From Cerrena zonata (lineage: Eukaryota; Basidiomycota; Agaricomycetes; Polyporales; Cerrenaceae), in assembly GCA_038087015.1 (NCBI GenBank), contig JASBNA010000033.1, positions 186,001 to 250,000 of the forward strand: a stretch of DNA of 64,000 nucleotides, written 5' to 3'. The notes under the pieces are model-generated. The model did no database searches. It saw only the letters and a list, made by a program, of their open reading frames with translations, and was not told the DNA's origin. Made by a program: the position numbers and the translations under genes. Position 1 is the first letter of the stretch. Each line of letters begins with the position of its first letter. Of this stretch, positions 51,794-61,412 are shown piece after piece.

Positions 51794-54487
51794 ATGGTTA
51801 AGCTAGAAGACCCTAACGGGGTTCATTCCGAGAATGAGTTATCCGATAATCGTCAGGATGATCATCAAGACGATCATCAGGATTCCAAGAAGTCGTCCAA
51901 TGATAAGAATAAGCCAAAAGCTTTCACTATAAAATATAAAAGACCAAGGGGCCTGAGAGCCTGTGTTGTTTGTCGCCAGCGTAAAGTACGTTGTAATATT
52001 GATACTAATGTTCCTTGTCTTAATTGTGTTACTTTTGGTTGTGAATGTATCTTACCGGAACCAAAGAAAAGAGGTAATGCTTCTGGTAAATCAAAGAATA
52101 AAAAACAAAAAACAGAATCTGATATTAAGAATGAATCAAATAATGAATTGAAAATTGATCATTCAAATGAAAATAATAAACTGGAATCTCCCAAAATTCC
52201 TGATACCATTAAAAAGGATAATAATACAACCATTACTTCTACCAGTGAACCAGTTCTTAATATTTCTCAGGAAAGTGTACCTCCATCTTTAACTTCGAAT
52301 TATAAAACAAGACCTTCAATCCACAAATCCAGAGTTAATTCAATAAATTCAAAGCCAAACTTGACCTTTTTGGGTTCTTCTTCAATAAGTCTTGTTGCTC
52401 AAAAAGTTGGCCAAAATCATATTTCTTTAGCTGAAGATATATTTGACGTTACTGAAAGCTCTTTGGATCTGGTTGAATTAGAAATTTTAAAATTAAGAGG
52501 TGCCTTTTTATTACCTTCAAAAGATTTGGCTACAAATCTAGTTAATTCTTATTTTGAACATGTTCATCCTTTAATGCCAGTTATTAATCGAACCGAATTC
52601 ATGTCTAAATTTAATGACCCAAAAGATAATCCTTCTTTAATGCTATTACAAGCAGTTTTATTATGTGGTTGTAGAGTTTCTCAAAACCCTTTGGTGTTGG
52701 ATTCAAAAGGTTCAAATAATTTGGCTTGTTTAACTTTTTTCAGAAGAGCAAAAGCTTTATATGAAACTAATTATGAAAGTGATCCGGTCTCAATCATTCA
52801 AACAGTTATTTTAATTGGTTCTTATTGGGAAGGTCCTGAAGATGTTACTCGTAACTCGTTTTATTGGACAAGAGTAGCAGTTAGTTTAGCTCAAGGTTTT
52901 GGTTTCCAAAGAGATATTAATAACGCTCCTGATTTATCTTCAAGTGAAAAAAAAATTTGGAGAAGAATTTGGTGGTGTCTTTTTGAAAAAGATCGTAATG
53001 TTGCAATTGCTTTTGGTAGGCCAAATGTAATTGATTTAAATGATTGTGATGTTCCAATGTTAACTTTAGATGATTTCAATGAAGATGATCCTGAATTAGG
53101 AATTGTTTCTGCTTATCCAGTTAATGAAACTCAGGCACTTTATTTTATTCATTTAGTTAAATTAGCAGAAATTACCGGAATTATTATTAAACATCAATAT
53201 ACTGTTAAATCGGAACTGATGAAAAGAAAAAATAAATTTTCAATTATTCAACATTGTGATATGTTAATGGGTATTTGGTTTACTAATTTACCTCCTCAAT
53301 TAGTTTTTTCATTGACTGATAGTTCCACTCAAAATTTTTATAGTTCATTATTGAACGCTCAATATTATAATCGATTATATTTAATTCATCGAGCTAATTT
53401 ATTAAGAATGGCAAGATCTTCTTCAAATAACCCAAATAATTATAAATATCCTTCTTGGGGTATTAGTTTCCAAGCTGCTAGAATGATTTCAATTGTTCTG
53501 AAGATTTTATTAGATCGAGGTCAATTAATTTATTGTCCAGCAATGTTTGTTTATATTCTATTTAGTGCTTTAATGATGTTAATTTATCATGTTGATTCTC
53601 CAAATCAAATTATTGCTTCAACTGCTTCAGACTCTTTATTTATTTCAAGAGCAGTCATGAAAGAATTAACTGTTTATTGGCCGATTGCAAGAATTTTAAT
53701 GAGATTGTTTGATAAATATGCAAATGATAAATTTAAAAGAGCAAAAGTTATTGAAAATGGTAATAGAATTGCGGAATTAGAAGAATTAAATGCAAATAAA
53801 AATTCTTTCAAATCAAATGATGATAATTTAAGTCAATTCTACAATAAAGATTTAAAATCCAAAAATGAAGCTACTTCCAGCAATTACAATGCTGCTAAAA
53901 ATTATGATTCTCCAAATGCAATTTCTCCAAATACTAAAAATAATACAAATGAAAATGCAAATGACCATTCCCATTCTGAAAATAATCAAAGACCTTTATA
54001 TAAACGTACAAGAAGTAAATCAAAAAATCAAAAAGATAAAAAAACAAAATCAAGTGATACTTCTCCTTCTTCCACTAATTCATTCCCAGATATTTCCCTT
54101 GTCACTGAAAGTATTCCAGCAAATCAAAATTTCTTTGATAATTTCGAACCAACTCAATTATTCCCAAACGTTAATTTTAGTATTCCTCCAACAAGATCTC
54201 AATCTCCTGCTTTAAATCAATCTACAAACTTGAACCAAAATGAAACAAATGATATAATTGATGCCGCTAATGAATCTATAGCTGCTGAAAATAATAATCA
54301 ATCAAATACCAATCCTCTCACTTTTGGTAATAACCTAATGGGTACCACGGCAAATGTCCCTTCAACCCCTGGTGAAGCCTTTAATACAAATTTTATTGAC
54401 GCTTCGTTCATCAATATGAATATGCCTCCTTTAAATGAAGGTAGTGTCACTGACGATGTATCATCCTTATTCAACTTTCAAATTTAA
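51794..54487 (+). CDS. Zn2Cys6 transcription factor, paralogue A
   Basis: Fungal binuclear-cluster transcription factor. The 897 residues start at ATG 51794. The Zn2Cys6 domain has C57, C60, C67, C75, C78 and C85 within RACVVCRQRKVRCN...PCLNCVTFGCEC. The preceding codon CTG (51953-51955) would read Ser in CUG-Ser decoding, giving RGSRAC. The fungal middle homology region spans about residues 245-600 (SYFEHVHPLMPVINRTEF, WARRIWWCLFEKDRNVAIAFG-like block). Asn/Ser-rich sequence follows, and the block FEPTQLFPNVNF lies near residue 790. That block and the DNA-binding region are shared with the gene at 55.3-58.9 kb. Target genes unknown. Confidence 0.9.
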   Translation: MVKLEDPNGVHSENELSDNRQDDHQDDHQDSKKSSNDKNKPKAFTIKYKRPRGLRACVVCRQRKVRCNIDTNVPCLNCVTFGCECILPEPKKRGNASGKSKNKKQKTESDIKNESNNELKIDHSNENNKLESPKIPDTIKKDNNTTITSTSEPVLNISQESVPPSLTSNYKTRPSIHKSRVNSINSKPNLTFLGSSSISLVAQKVGQNHISLAEDIFDVTESSLDLVELEILKLRGAFLLPSKDLATNLVNSYFEHVHPLMPVINRTEFMSKFNDPKDNPSLMLLQAVLLCGCRVSQNPLVLDSKGSNNLACLTFFRRAKALYETNYESDPVSIIQTVILIGSYWEGPEDVTRNSFYWTRVAVSLAQGFGFQRDINNAPDLSSSEKKIWRRIWWCLFEKDRNVAIAFGRPNVIDLNDCDVPMLTLDDFNEDDPELGIVSAYPVNETQALYFIHLVKLAEITGIIIKHQYTVKSELMKRKNKFSIIQHCDMLMGIWFTNLPPQLVFSLTDSSTQNFYSSLLNAQYYNRLYLIHRANLLRMARSSSNNPNNYKYPSWGISFQAARMISIVLKILLDRGQLIYCPAMFVYILFSALMMLIYHVDSPNQIIASTASDSLFISRAVMKELTVYWPIARILMRLFDKYANDKFKRAKVIENGNRIAELEELNANKNSFKSNDDNLSQFYNKDLKSKNEATSSNYNAAKNYDSPNAISPNTKNNTNENANDHSHSENNQRPLYKRTRSKSKNQKDKKTKSSDTSPSSTNSFPDISLVTESIPANQNFFDNFEPTQLFPNVNFSIPPTRSQSPALNQSTNLNQNETNDIIDAANESIAAENNNQSNTNPLTFGNNLMGTTANVPSTPGEAFNTNFIDASFINMNMPPLNEGSVTDDVSSLFNFQI

Positions 54488-55290
54488 ATGCCCCCGACCA
54501 AAAAACTCTTATGACTTGCTACGCTGAAGGTATCTTTATGATATAGATAATCTCTCAACTGTGTACATGTATATATAGTATAATACAACTTGTTTTAAAA
54601 AAAATCAATCGGTATGGCTTAGTCTGACCCGTACCTTTTATTTTTTTGCAATTTTTGTTTTGTTTCTTGCTTGTTTTTTTTTTGCACCTTAATTTTGTCG
54701 CACTCTCTAGCCATATTCGAGTTTGCTTATCACTCCTCCACACAGGGGATTTTCAAGGGGCTAAAACCTTGAATAGCATTGTGTTCAGTTTGTGGAAAAC
54801 ATTAATACTTTCAAACACGAATTAGCCCGTAATTATGTTAGTAAATCCCCCTTATGGCCAACTGTAAAGTTTTTCTAAATGAATTTCTCATTCAACCAAT
54901 ACCAATTTCATAGATTAGTTCAAGTATTTTCAAAATTTTCAAAACTTAGGCTTTGTGGCTCTTAGTTAAGGGAAGATATCCGAGATTTTTGGGGAGACAA
55001 CTAGTGAAAAGCTTAAGGTTAAAGCTATGAACGAACGGCATCTCTTTATTTGAACATTCCCTATCGAAGAGAATTCAAAATTTGAAGCAGGGAATTAGAA
55101 ATAGAACTAGTTAAGGGCATATTGAGGCTAATTAAAGGGTTCAAAATGCGTCAGAAGAGACATGGCTGCGAAAGGTTTCATTGAGCTTGTGATTAAGGAT
55201 CAATGTTACAAACACTGAATATGCATATGCTTCTACTGGGGAATAACGCACAACGTAATAAAATATTCATTAAGTTATATATATTAAAGA
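54488..55290. other. Convergent intergenic region between Zn2Cys6 paralogues
   Basis: 3' flanks of the two tail-to-tail genes. AT-rich with small T-tracts; no gene, repeat or RNA was recognised. Confidence 0.6.
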
Positions 55291-58200
55291 TTAAAAACTG
55301 GGGATATTCCAATCAATACCACTATTCACATTCAAAAAATACTGACTATCCAATAACATTCCACTGGTACCTAAGTCAAATTCATCTGCACTTCGTTCAT
55401 CAACTGCAGATGCATTAGTGTTGGAGGGAGGATAATTTTCTTCCGAGTAGTCTCCGGTACCTGCATCGTTAGGTAATGGTGTCCCACTATTGATTAACAG
55501 ATTATAATCAGGGGTGTTGAGAACTGAGGGATTCCTTTCGTTAGTAAATTGTTTTGCATTTGAATTTGGGTCTTCCTCTTCAAATGTATTTGAGCATGTG
55601 GGGTTGGGTGTTGCTGTATTCTTCTTACCGTTGCTTTTGGGGAATAATTGGGTGAATTCAAATTCTTTATAGAAACTTGATTCGATTGGGGGCATTTTTA
55701 TTGTTTTGAGATTGAAGATTGGTAAAGTATAATCATCTTCCTTGCCAATGTCGTAATTTTTCCATAAATCACTCTCTTCTTGATTAGTTATATTATCATT
55801 ATTATCATTATTGAACTTGGAATTACCCTCGGATCCATTTAATAAAAAATTGATATTAAAAGGTTTATTCGACGTTCTTAAAGAACGCTCTTCATTCACT
55901 TGAAATTCTGAACAAATCAGGAAGAGTAATTTTTTAGCTTTTGAAACCATACCAGTACTTGATTTACTATGTTGTCCTGAATTAAGTCTTTCGGTAAAAT
56001 ATGTAATCAACATATAGGTAATACCAGGCCAAGTTTCATGACATTTTTGTATAAATTCAAGGCATGCTTCTAATTGTCTTTTTGCAGTTTTAGCCACTAC
56101 TTTATTCTTTGAATCAGTATGGAAGCTTAGTAAAATCATTGTAAGTGATGTGGTATATATAATTTGACTTGGTAAAATACGAATATGGTCATTATCCATT
56201 TGTTCTTTCAAATATTGAGTAATAACTGATGATATATAAGCTGATTGGAATGAAATCCCCCAATATTTATTAGTACCTGATGATAAAACATGAGTTCCAT
56301 TCACACTCGCAAATTTGACTCGATTTATGTGATATAATGTTATGTAATATAATGATCCTAGTAAACTCAGATAAAGATTAACTGAATTAGGATTATCCAA
56401 AGAAAATCTCAAATTATCAGGTAAATTACTGAAAAATATTCCCATAATTAAATTACATTGCTTAACAATTTTCATATTTCTCTTAAAATCGTTAGAGTGG
56501 TACTTTGGATGATCACTGTATTGTTCCAGCAATACAATTCCAATTATCTCCAGAAGTTTAGCAATATTAATGAAATATTCAGCTACCAAACAATCTTCAG
56601 TATTATTTATGTTGAAATTTTTCCCTTCATACATCACAAAATCATTTATTGTAATAACAGGCATATCAGTTTCATACAGATTGATAATACATGGTCGACC
56701 AAAACTAATTGCAACTGACCTGTCACGATAAAAAACCCACCACCATAATTTTTTCCAAATAAAATACTGTGTTTCTAAAGAAACATTCGTAACTGTATTA
56801 CTTGAATTATACCTCTTCTTTAATAAAAATTCTAGATGACATTTGGTTGGATCTCTATGAAATCCAAAGGAATGACATAAAACAATAGCACTACGAATCC
56901 AATAAAATGGACCACGGCTTATATCTTCTGGACCTTCCCAATACCATGATAACAATGCAAGGACCTGTACTAAAACTGTTGGGTAGTTGAAAAATAAATG
57001 CCCGTCATCCTCATTCTCCAGGTCACCAACGTATTCAAACCTAATACTCGCATCATAAAGGGCTTTTATTCTATAATAAAAAACTTGACTTGTTGCATTA
57101 GCTGAACCATTTACATCCAATATAGCAGGGTGTTTACAGCAACGACTTCCGGCCAATAGAATGATCTGAGTTAAAATCAATGGAGGGTGTTTTCTAGGGT
57201 TAGGATCCTTAAAATGATTCAAAAATGCATCTTTATTTATTATTGGTGCTTGAGGATAAACATTTTCAAAAAAGGAGTCTATTAGAATAGAGCAAATATA
57301 TTTGGATGGTAAGAAAAACGACTGTTTGATATTCAATATTGATAATTCAGATAAGATTTCATTGGTATCAATATTCGAATATGATTGATACTTTAATTTA
57401 CCTTTTCCGGGTTTGGCAAGGCTCAGAAAAACTCCAATAGTTTTCGATTCCGATGAATCTTCCGTTTCTACGCTTTCGCTTTTCACAGAGTCTGAATCAG
57501 TTGGTGATTGTTCTTCGGCGCCAAAATATGAAGCGCATGAAGTTGGCCCGAAATAAGTATATTCCGTCAATTGACGAGTGTGGGTAACTTTTATACCTTT
57601 TGAGGAGGGGACTGATAAATCTAAATTAGGATCATTAGAATCATATGAGGGTGCTAGATTACGAGTCGAAATATTTAAAATGGGTTCGTTTGGCACATAA
57701 AAAACGTTATTAATATCTTCAGGATCGCCCATTGTATAAGCATTTTGATTTAAAGTGGAAGACTTGTCTGAACTTGGTAAATTTATATGAGGGAGAGTCG
57801 GATTTAACTGAGGAGGTTGATGTTCATGCTTTATTGGGGGTGGAGTCTTTTCATTTTTAGCAGAGGTGGATCGAATAGGAAAAGAGGGTTTTTTTATTGG
57901 TGCCAAAGGGAATGATGTAGTAATGGGAGTAGTCAGAGGTTGATTATTCCGGAGGGGATATGCATTATTAGACTCATTAGGTATTGGTGAAGGATAATTT
58001 GTTTGATTTAAAGGTGAACCTCGATTTATAGGTGAAGCTTGATTTAAAGGCAGTGGTTGAGGGTTTTCACTAGATGCATTTTGCTGATCAGGATGTTCAA
58101 TAGTATTATACGATTCATGGTTTTTAATTCCCATATTAGGGTTTTCCTGCGCTAACAGCGACTTATGGGCTTGGTGATGGGATTGTTGCTGGACGTGTGG

Positions 58201-58920
58201 TTGATGTTGTTGTTGGAATTGTTGTTGCTGTATGAGATACTGCTGCTGGAACTGTTGGGGCTGCTGTTGTTGAAATTGTTGAAGATTGACTCCATCCAAG
58301 TTCATTGGCATTTTTTGACCTTGGAATTGGGAATGTTGTATTGGCTGTGGGAACTGATTATAAATCTGTTGTTCGGGCAATTGACCCGATACCGGAGGTT
58401 GGTAAGGCAAGGGAGGGTTTCCAGGAACTATATGCTTCTGCTTCTGCTGCTGCTGCTGTTGTTGTTGTTGTTGTTGAAGCTGTTGTTGTTGAAGCTGTAA
58501 TTGTTGTAATTGATGAAACTGATACTGGAATTGAGGGTTATATTGATTGACCTGTGGAGGCATCACGTAAGGCTGCATAGGATGAGGAGGAGGAACAAAC
58601 ACCCCGGGTTGACTCATTGGATTCTGATCGATTAAACTCTGAGCTGACTTTGTTTTATTGGTTCTTTTTCTTTTGGATTCAGGGAATTTACAATCACAAC
58701 CAAATGTTATACAATTTGAACAGGGATACGGGTATTGGGCCTCGGCATTGCATCTTACTTTCCGTAGACGACAAACAAAGCAGGCTCTCAGGCCCCTTGG
58801 TTTTCTAACTTTACCACTGGTATCCCCATTTGACTCGGTTGAATCTTTTGAAGGAGTCATTGAGTTATCATCTGAGAATTTTGATGACTTTAGATCTTCT
58901 GATGCCAATTCGGATTCCAT
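55291..58920 (-). CDS. Zn2Cys6 transcription factor, paralogue B
   Basis: 1209 residues from ATG 58920. The zinc cluster C47, C50, C57, C67, C70, C77 sits in KPRGLRACFVCRLRKVRC and PCSNCITFGCDC; the third-to-fourth Cys spacing is 9, against 7 in paralogue A. Gln-rich sequence, including a pure Q11 run near residue 150, and Pro/Asn-rich stretches follow. The middle homology region begins about residue 540 (DSFFENVYPQAPIINKDAF; IWKKLWWWVFYRDRSVAISFG). Near residue 1085 is SFYKEFEFTQLFPKSNG, matching paralogue A's FEPTQLFP. The C-terminal tail is acidic. Gene duplication in inverted orientation is the simplest reading; no orthologue name can be given. Confidence 0.9.
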   Translation of the reverse strand: MESELASEDLKSSKFSDDNSMTPSKDSTESNGDTSGKVRKPRGLRACFVCRLRKVRCNAEAQYPYPCSNCITFGCDCKFPESKRKRTNKTKSAQSLIDQNPMSQPGVFVPPPHPMQPYVMPPQVNQYNPQFQYQFHQLQQLQLQQQQLQQQQQQQQQQQKQKHIVPGNPPLPYQPPVSGQLPEQQIYNQFPQPIQHSQFQGQKMPMNLDGVNLQQFQQQQPQQFQQQYLIQQQQFQQQHQPHVQQQSHHQAHKSLLAQENPNMGIKNHESYNTIEHPDQQNASSENPQPLPLNQASPINRGSPLNQTNYPSPIPNESNNAYPLRNNQPLTTPITTSFPLAPIKKPSFPIRSTSAKNEKTPPPIKHEHQPPQLNPTLPHINLPSSDKSSTLNQNAYTMGDPEDINNVFYVPNEPILNISTRNLAPSYDSNDPNLDLSVPSSKGIKVTHTRQLTEYTYFGPTSCASYFGAEEQSPTDSDSVKSESVETEDSSESKTIGVFLSLAKPGKGKLKYQSYSNIDTNEILSELSILNIKQSFFLPSKYICSILIDSFFENVYPQAPIINKDAFLNHFKDPNPRKHPPLILTQIILLAGSRCCKHPAILDVNGSANATSQVFYYRIKALYDASIRFEYVGDLENEDDGHLFFNYPTVLVQVLALLSWYWEGPEDISRGPFYWIRSAIVLCHSFGFHRDPTKCHLEFLLKKRYNSSNTVTNVSLETQYFIWKKLWWWVFYRDRSVAISFGRPCIINLYETDMPVITINDFVMYEGKNFNINNTEDCLVAEYFINIAKLLEIIGIVLLEQYSDHPKYHSNDFKRNMKIVKQCNLIMGIFFSNLPDNLRFSLDNPNSVNLYLSLLGSLYYITLYHINRVKFASVNGTHVLSSGTNKYWGISFQSAYISSVITQYLKEQMDNDHIRILPSQIIYTTSLTMILLSFHTDSKNKVVAKTAKRQLEACLEFIQKCHETWPGITYMLITYFTERLNSGQHSKSSTGMVSKAKKLLFLICSEFQVNEERSLRTSNKPFNINFLLNGSEGNSKFNNDNNDNITNQEESDLWKNYDIGKEDDYTLPIFNLKTIKMPPIESSFYKEFEFTQLFPKSNGKKNTATPNPTCSNTFEEEDPNSNAKQFTNERNPSVLNTPDYNLLINSGTPLPNDAGTGDYSEENYPPSNTNASAVDERSADEFDLGTSGMLLDSQYFLNVNSGIDWNIPSF

Positions 58921-60165
58921 ATTTCAATCAAGCTTAATGAATGGATATAGATATATATATATATTCATACAGACATATATATTTATATATCTTTTTGTTA
59001 TGAAATACAATTAAGCATTAGAATTTAAGTGTAGCAAAGATGAAATATGTGAAAACCTCAGCGGCTATATATGTATTATGAAATATCTTACACACACACT
59101 AAGAAACATATATACACACACAAACCAAACACCTGCGGTAGATCTCGACACTTAACTGAAATGGAATAACCCAAAGGAAAGGAAGACTGGTTCGTCGTTA
59201 AACTGAATAAATCACCAGCGGTTGTATTTTTTTTTTTTTTGTTTTTTCCAGTTTTCACAAACTTAGCGAAAAGACCCAATAACTCAAGTATTGAATGAGA
59301 AAAGCAGTTATATTTAATGTTGGGTTCAATTCAAGTATTGTCTAGAGTTACACTGCAATACAATAACAAGCCGGGCAGCCTAAATAGGCAGGGTCACTTA
59401 TCGGAGAAAGTGGTTAAAGATGAATACCTAGTATTGAGGCTAGTTGAGAAAAACAGACCATAACAATAGTACTACAATTAACTGGGTAGAAAGTAGAAGC
59501 GAGAAATAAGACAAAATTCAATACCTTAATAAAGCGTTATTAAACATGGTTTATTAGCATTGAATTTTGTTCACTCGCTTTGCCCGAGCAAGCGTTCGGT
59601 TTATTATTCACTGACCAAAACATCTCGAAGGTTTAACTAGCTGAATAATATGATGGATACTGTTGATCAATGGCCAGAAAATGCTTCAATTGTGATTTTT
59701 TTCTCCACCGCTACGACCCAGCACTGAATTCCACCGGACCCTGGAAAGCCATGGCTACAATGGAAAGCTGTCAATGGTTAATGCTGCAGGTGTAGTCTAC
59801 TAAATGCTTCTATACTTGAAATGCTTTCGGATTTCATCGGAACAAAGACCCGTACACAGATAAAGATCCATACACCAAAAGCTTTAGACACTAACTCAAT
59901 TTTTTTTTTTTTTTTTTTTCAGAAATTTCCATCAGTCGTTTATTATTAACCCAGCCAACATCAATAGCGGATTGTAACGACCAGGAAACAAGGTGTGACT
60001 CGCGTACTAGATAGTATTGTTCTTTGCACAAGATCGTCAAGAATTGTTTAACACCAATCGTCAAGGATCCCTAGAAGTTTAGTTAAAAGAGAAATATCTT
60101 TCGTTCTTTTTTTTTTTTTTTTTTTTTTTTCGTTTTTATATTGTTCGAATACCGTTTGAATTAAT
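58921..60165. other. 1.25-kb divergent upstream region, paralogue B and MCY1
   Basis: Contains TATATA runs (58947-58987), an ACACAC patch (59092-59120), T-tracts (59227-59243; 59900-59920; 60106-60130) and two Rap1-like motifs at 59848-59876. No gene recognised. Confidence 0.6.
59848..59876. promoter_or_regulatory. Two Rap1/telomere-core-like motifs upstream of MCY1
   Basis: ACCCGTACAC (59848-59857) and ATCCATACACC (59866-59876), 18 bp apart centre to centre, about 300 bp before MCY1. Confidence 0.4.
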
Positions 60166-61335
60166 ATGTCAAGTTCTTGGGTAGTAAATACCCTTAAAAC
60201 CACTGGTACTGTTATCTCGGCTATAGTTCTTCTAAGGGAGTTGGTTCGATTGTACCAGGGCCAAAAGGAATTGACGTCATTACCACCCAGATCAAGAGGA
60301 GTCGAATCATTAATAGGTAATACTCCGTTGATTGAAATTAAATCACTATCAAAACTAACAGGATGTAAGATATATGCCAAGCTAGAGCTAATGAACCCTG
60401 CTGGTAGTGCAAAAGATCGTGTTGCTTTATCAATTATTAAATCAAATGAACAATTGGGTAAATTAAAACCTTTTAATAATGATATCATATTTGAAGGGAC
60501 TTCTGGCTCTACAGGTATATCATTTGCAATGTTATGTAATGCATTAGGTTATACTGCGCATATTTGTTTGCCTGATGATACTTCACCTGAAAAATTACAA
60601 TTATTAAAATCTTTAGGTGCTGAATTAGAACCAGTCAAACCAGCATCAATAGTTGATCCAAATCAATATACTAATGCTGCTAGAAATGGTGCCAATAAAA
60701 TAAATAACGATCCAAATGATTCTCGTAATGCTATATTTGCTGATCAATTTGAAAATGATTTTAATTGGAAAATACATTACCAGACAACTGGTCCTGAAAT
60801 TTGGAAACAAATGGATGGGGACTTAGATGTTTTCATAAATGGTTCAGGGACCGGTGGTACTATATCAGGAGTATCTAAGTTTTTAAAAGAACAAGATTCA
60901 GATATTAAAGTTATATTAGCAGATCCTCAAGGTTCAGGATTATTTAATCGAGTTAATTATGGAGTCATGTATGATCAGGTTGAAAAAGAAGGCACTCGTC
61001 GTAGACATCAAGTTGATACTTTAGTGGAAGGAATCGGATTAAATAGATTAACCTGGAACTTCAAGCAAGGTGAAAATAATATCGATCTCGCAATTAGAGT
61101 TAGTGATGATCAAGCATTGAAAATGGCAAAATATTTATCAATTAATGATGGACTCTTCTGGGGGTCTTCCGCCGCTATCAACTGTGTAGCGGCAGTTAAA
61201 ACAGCTTTGAAATTAGGTCCTGGTAATAAAATAGTCGTAATCGCTTGTGATTCGGGTGCTAGACATTTATCTAAATTTTGGAAAGAAGCAGAAAAAATTT
61301 CAAATGATATTACATTAGATGATATAATTGATTGA
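60166..61335 (+). CDS. MCY1: Mitochondrial cysteine-synthase-like PLP protein Mcy1
   Basis: Fold-type-II PLP enzyme related to cysteine synthase, on the mitochondrial outer membrane in yeast; catalysis there is unresolved. The 389 residues start at ATG 60166. An N-terminal hydrophobic segment (about residues 8-24: TLKTTGTVISAIVLLREL) acts as a membrane anchor. NTPLIEIKSL, then NPAGSAKDR with the PLP lysine K83, and the asparagine/serine loop EGTSGSTG. The phosphate-binding GSGTGGTISG and the C-terminal GLFWGSSAAINCVAA block follow. The family layout is intact. In S. cerevisiae MCY1 sits beside SNU71; here they lie 20 kb apart on the same contig. Confidence 0.93.
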   Translation: MSSSWVVNTLKTTGTVISAIVLLRELVRLYQGQKELTSLPPRSRGVESLIGNTPLIEIKSLSKLTGCKIYAKLELMNPAGSAKDRVALSIIKSNEQLGKLKPFNNDIIFEGTSGSTGISFAMLCNALGYTAHICLPDDTSPEKLQLLKSLGAELEPVKPASIVDPNQYTNAARNGANKINNDPNDSRNAIFADQFENDFNWKIHYQTTGPEIWKQMDGDLDVFINGSGTGGTISGVSKFLKEQDSDIKVILADPQGSGLFNRVNYGVMYDQVEKEGTRRRHQVDTLVEGIGLNRLTWNFKQGENNIDLAIRVSDDQALKMAKYLSINDGLFWGSSAAINCVAAVKTALKLGPGNKIVVIACDSGARHLSKFWKEAEKISNDITLDDIID

Positions 61336-61412
61336 AAAAATTCTTTCAAACTGGTTTTGAATTAAGATATCTATCTATTTAAACACTAATATACATATTA
61401 ATATAAGATTTA

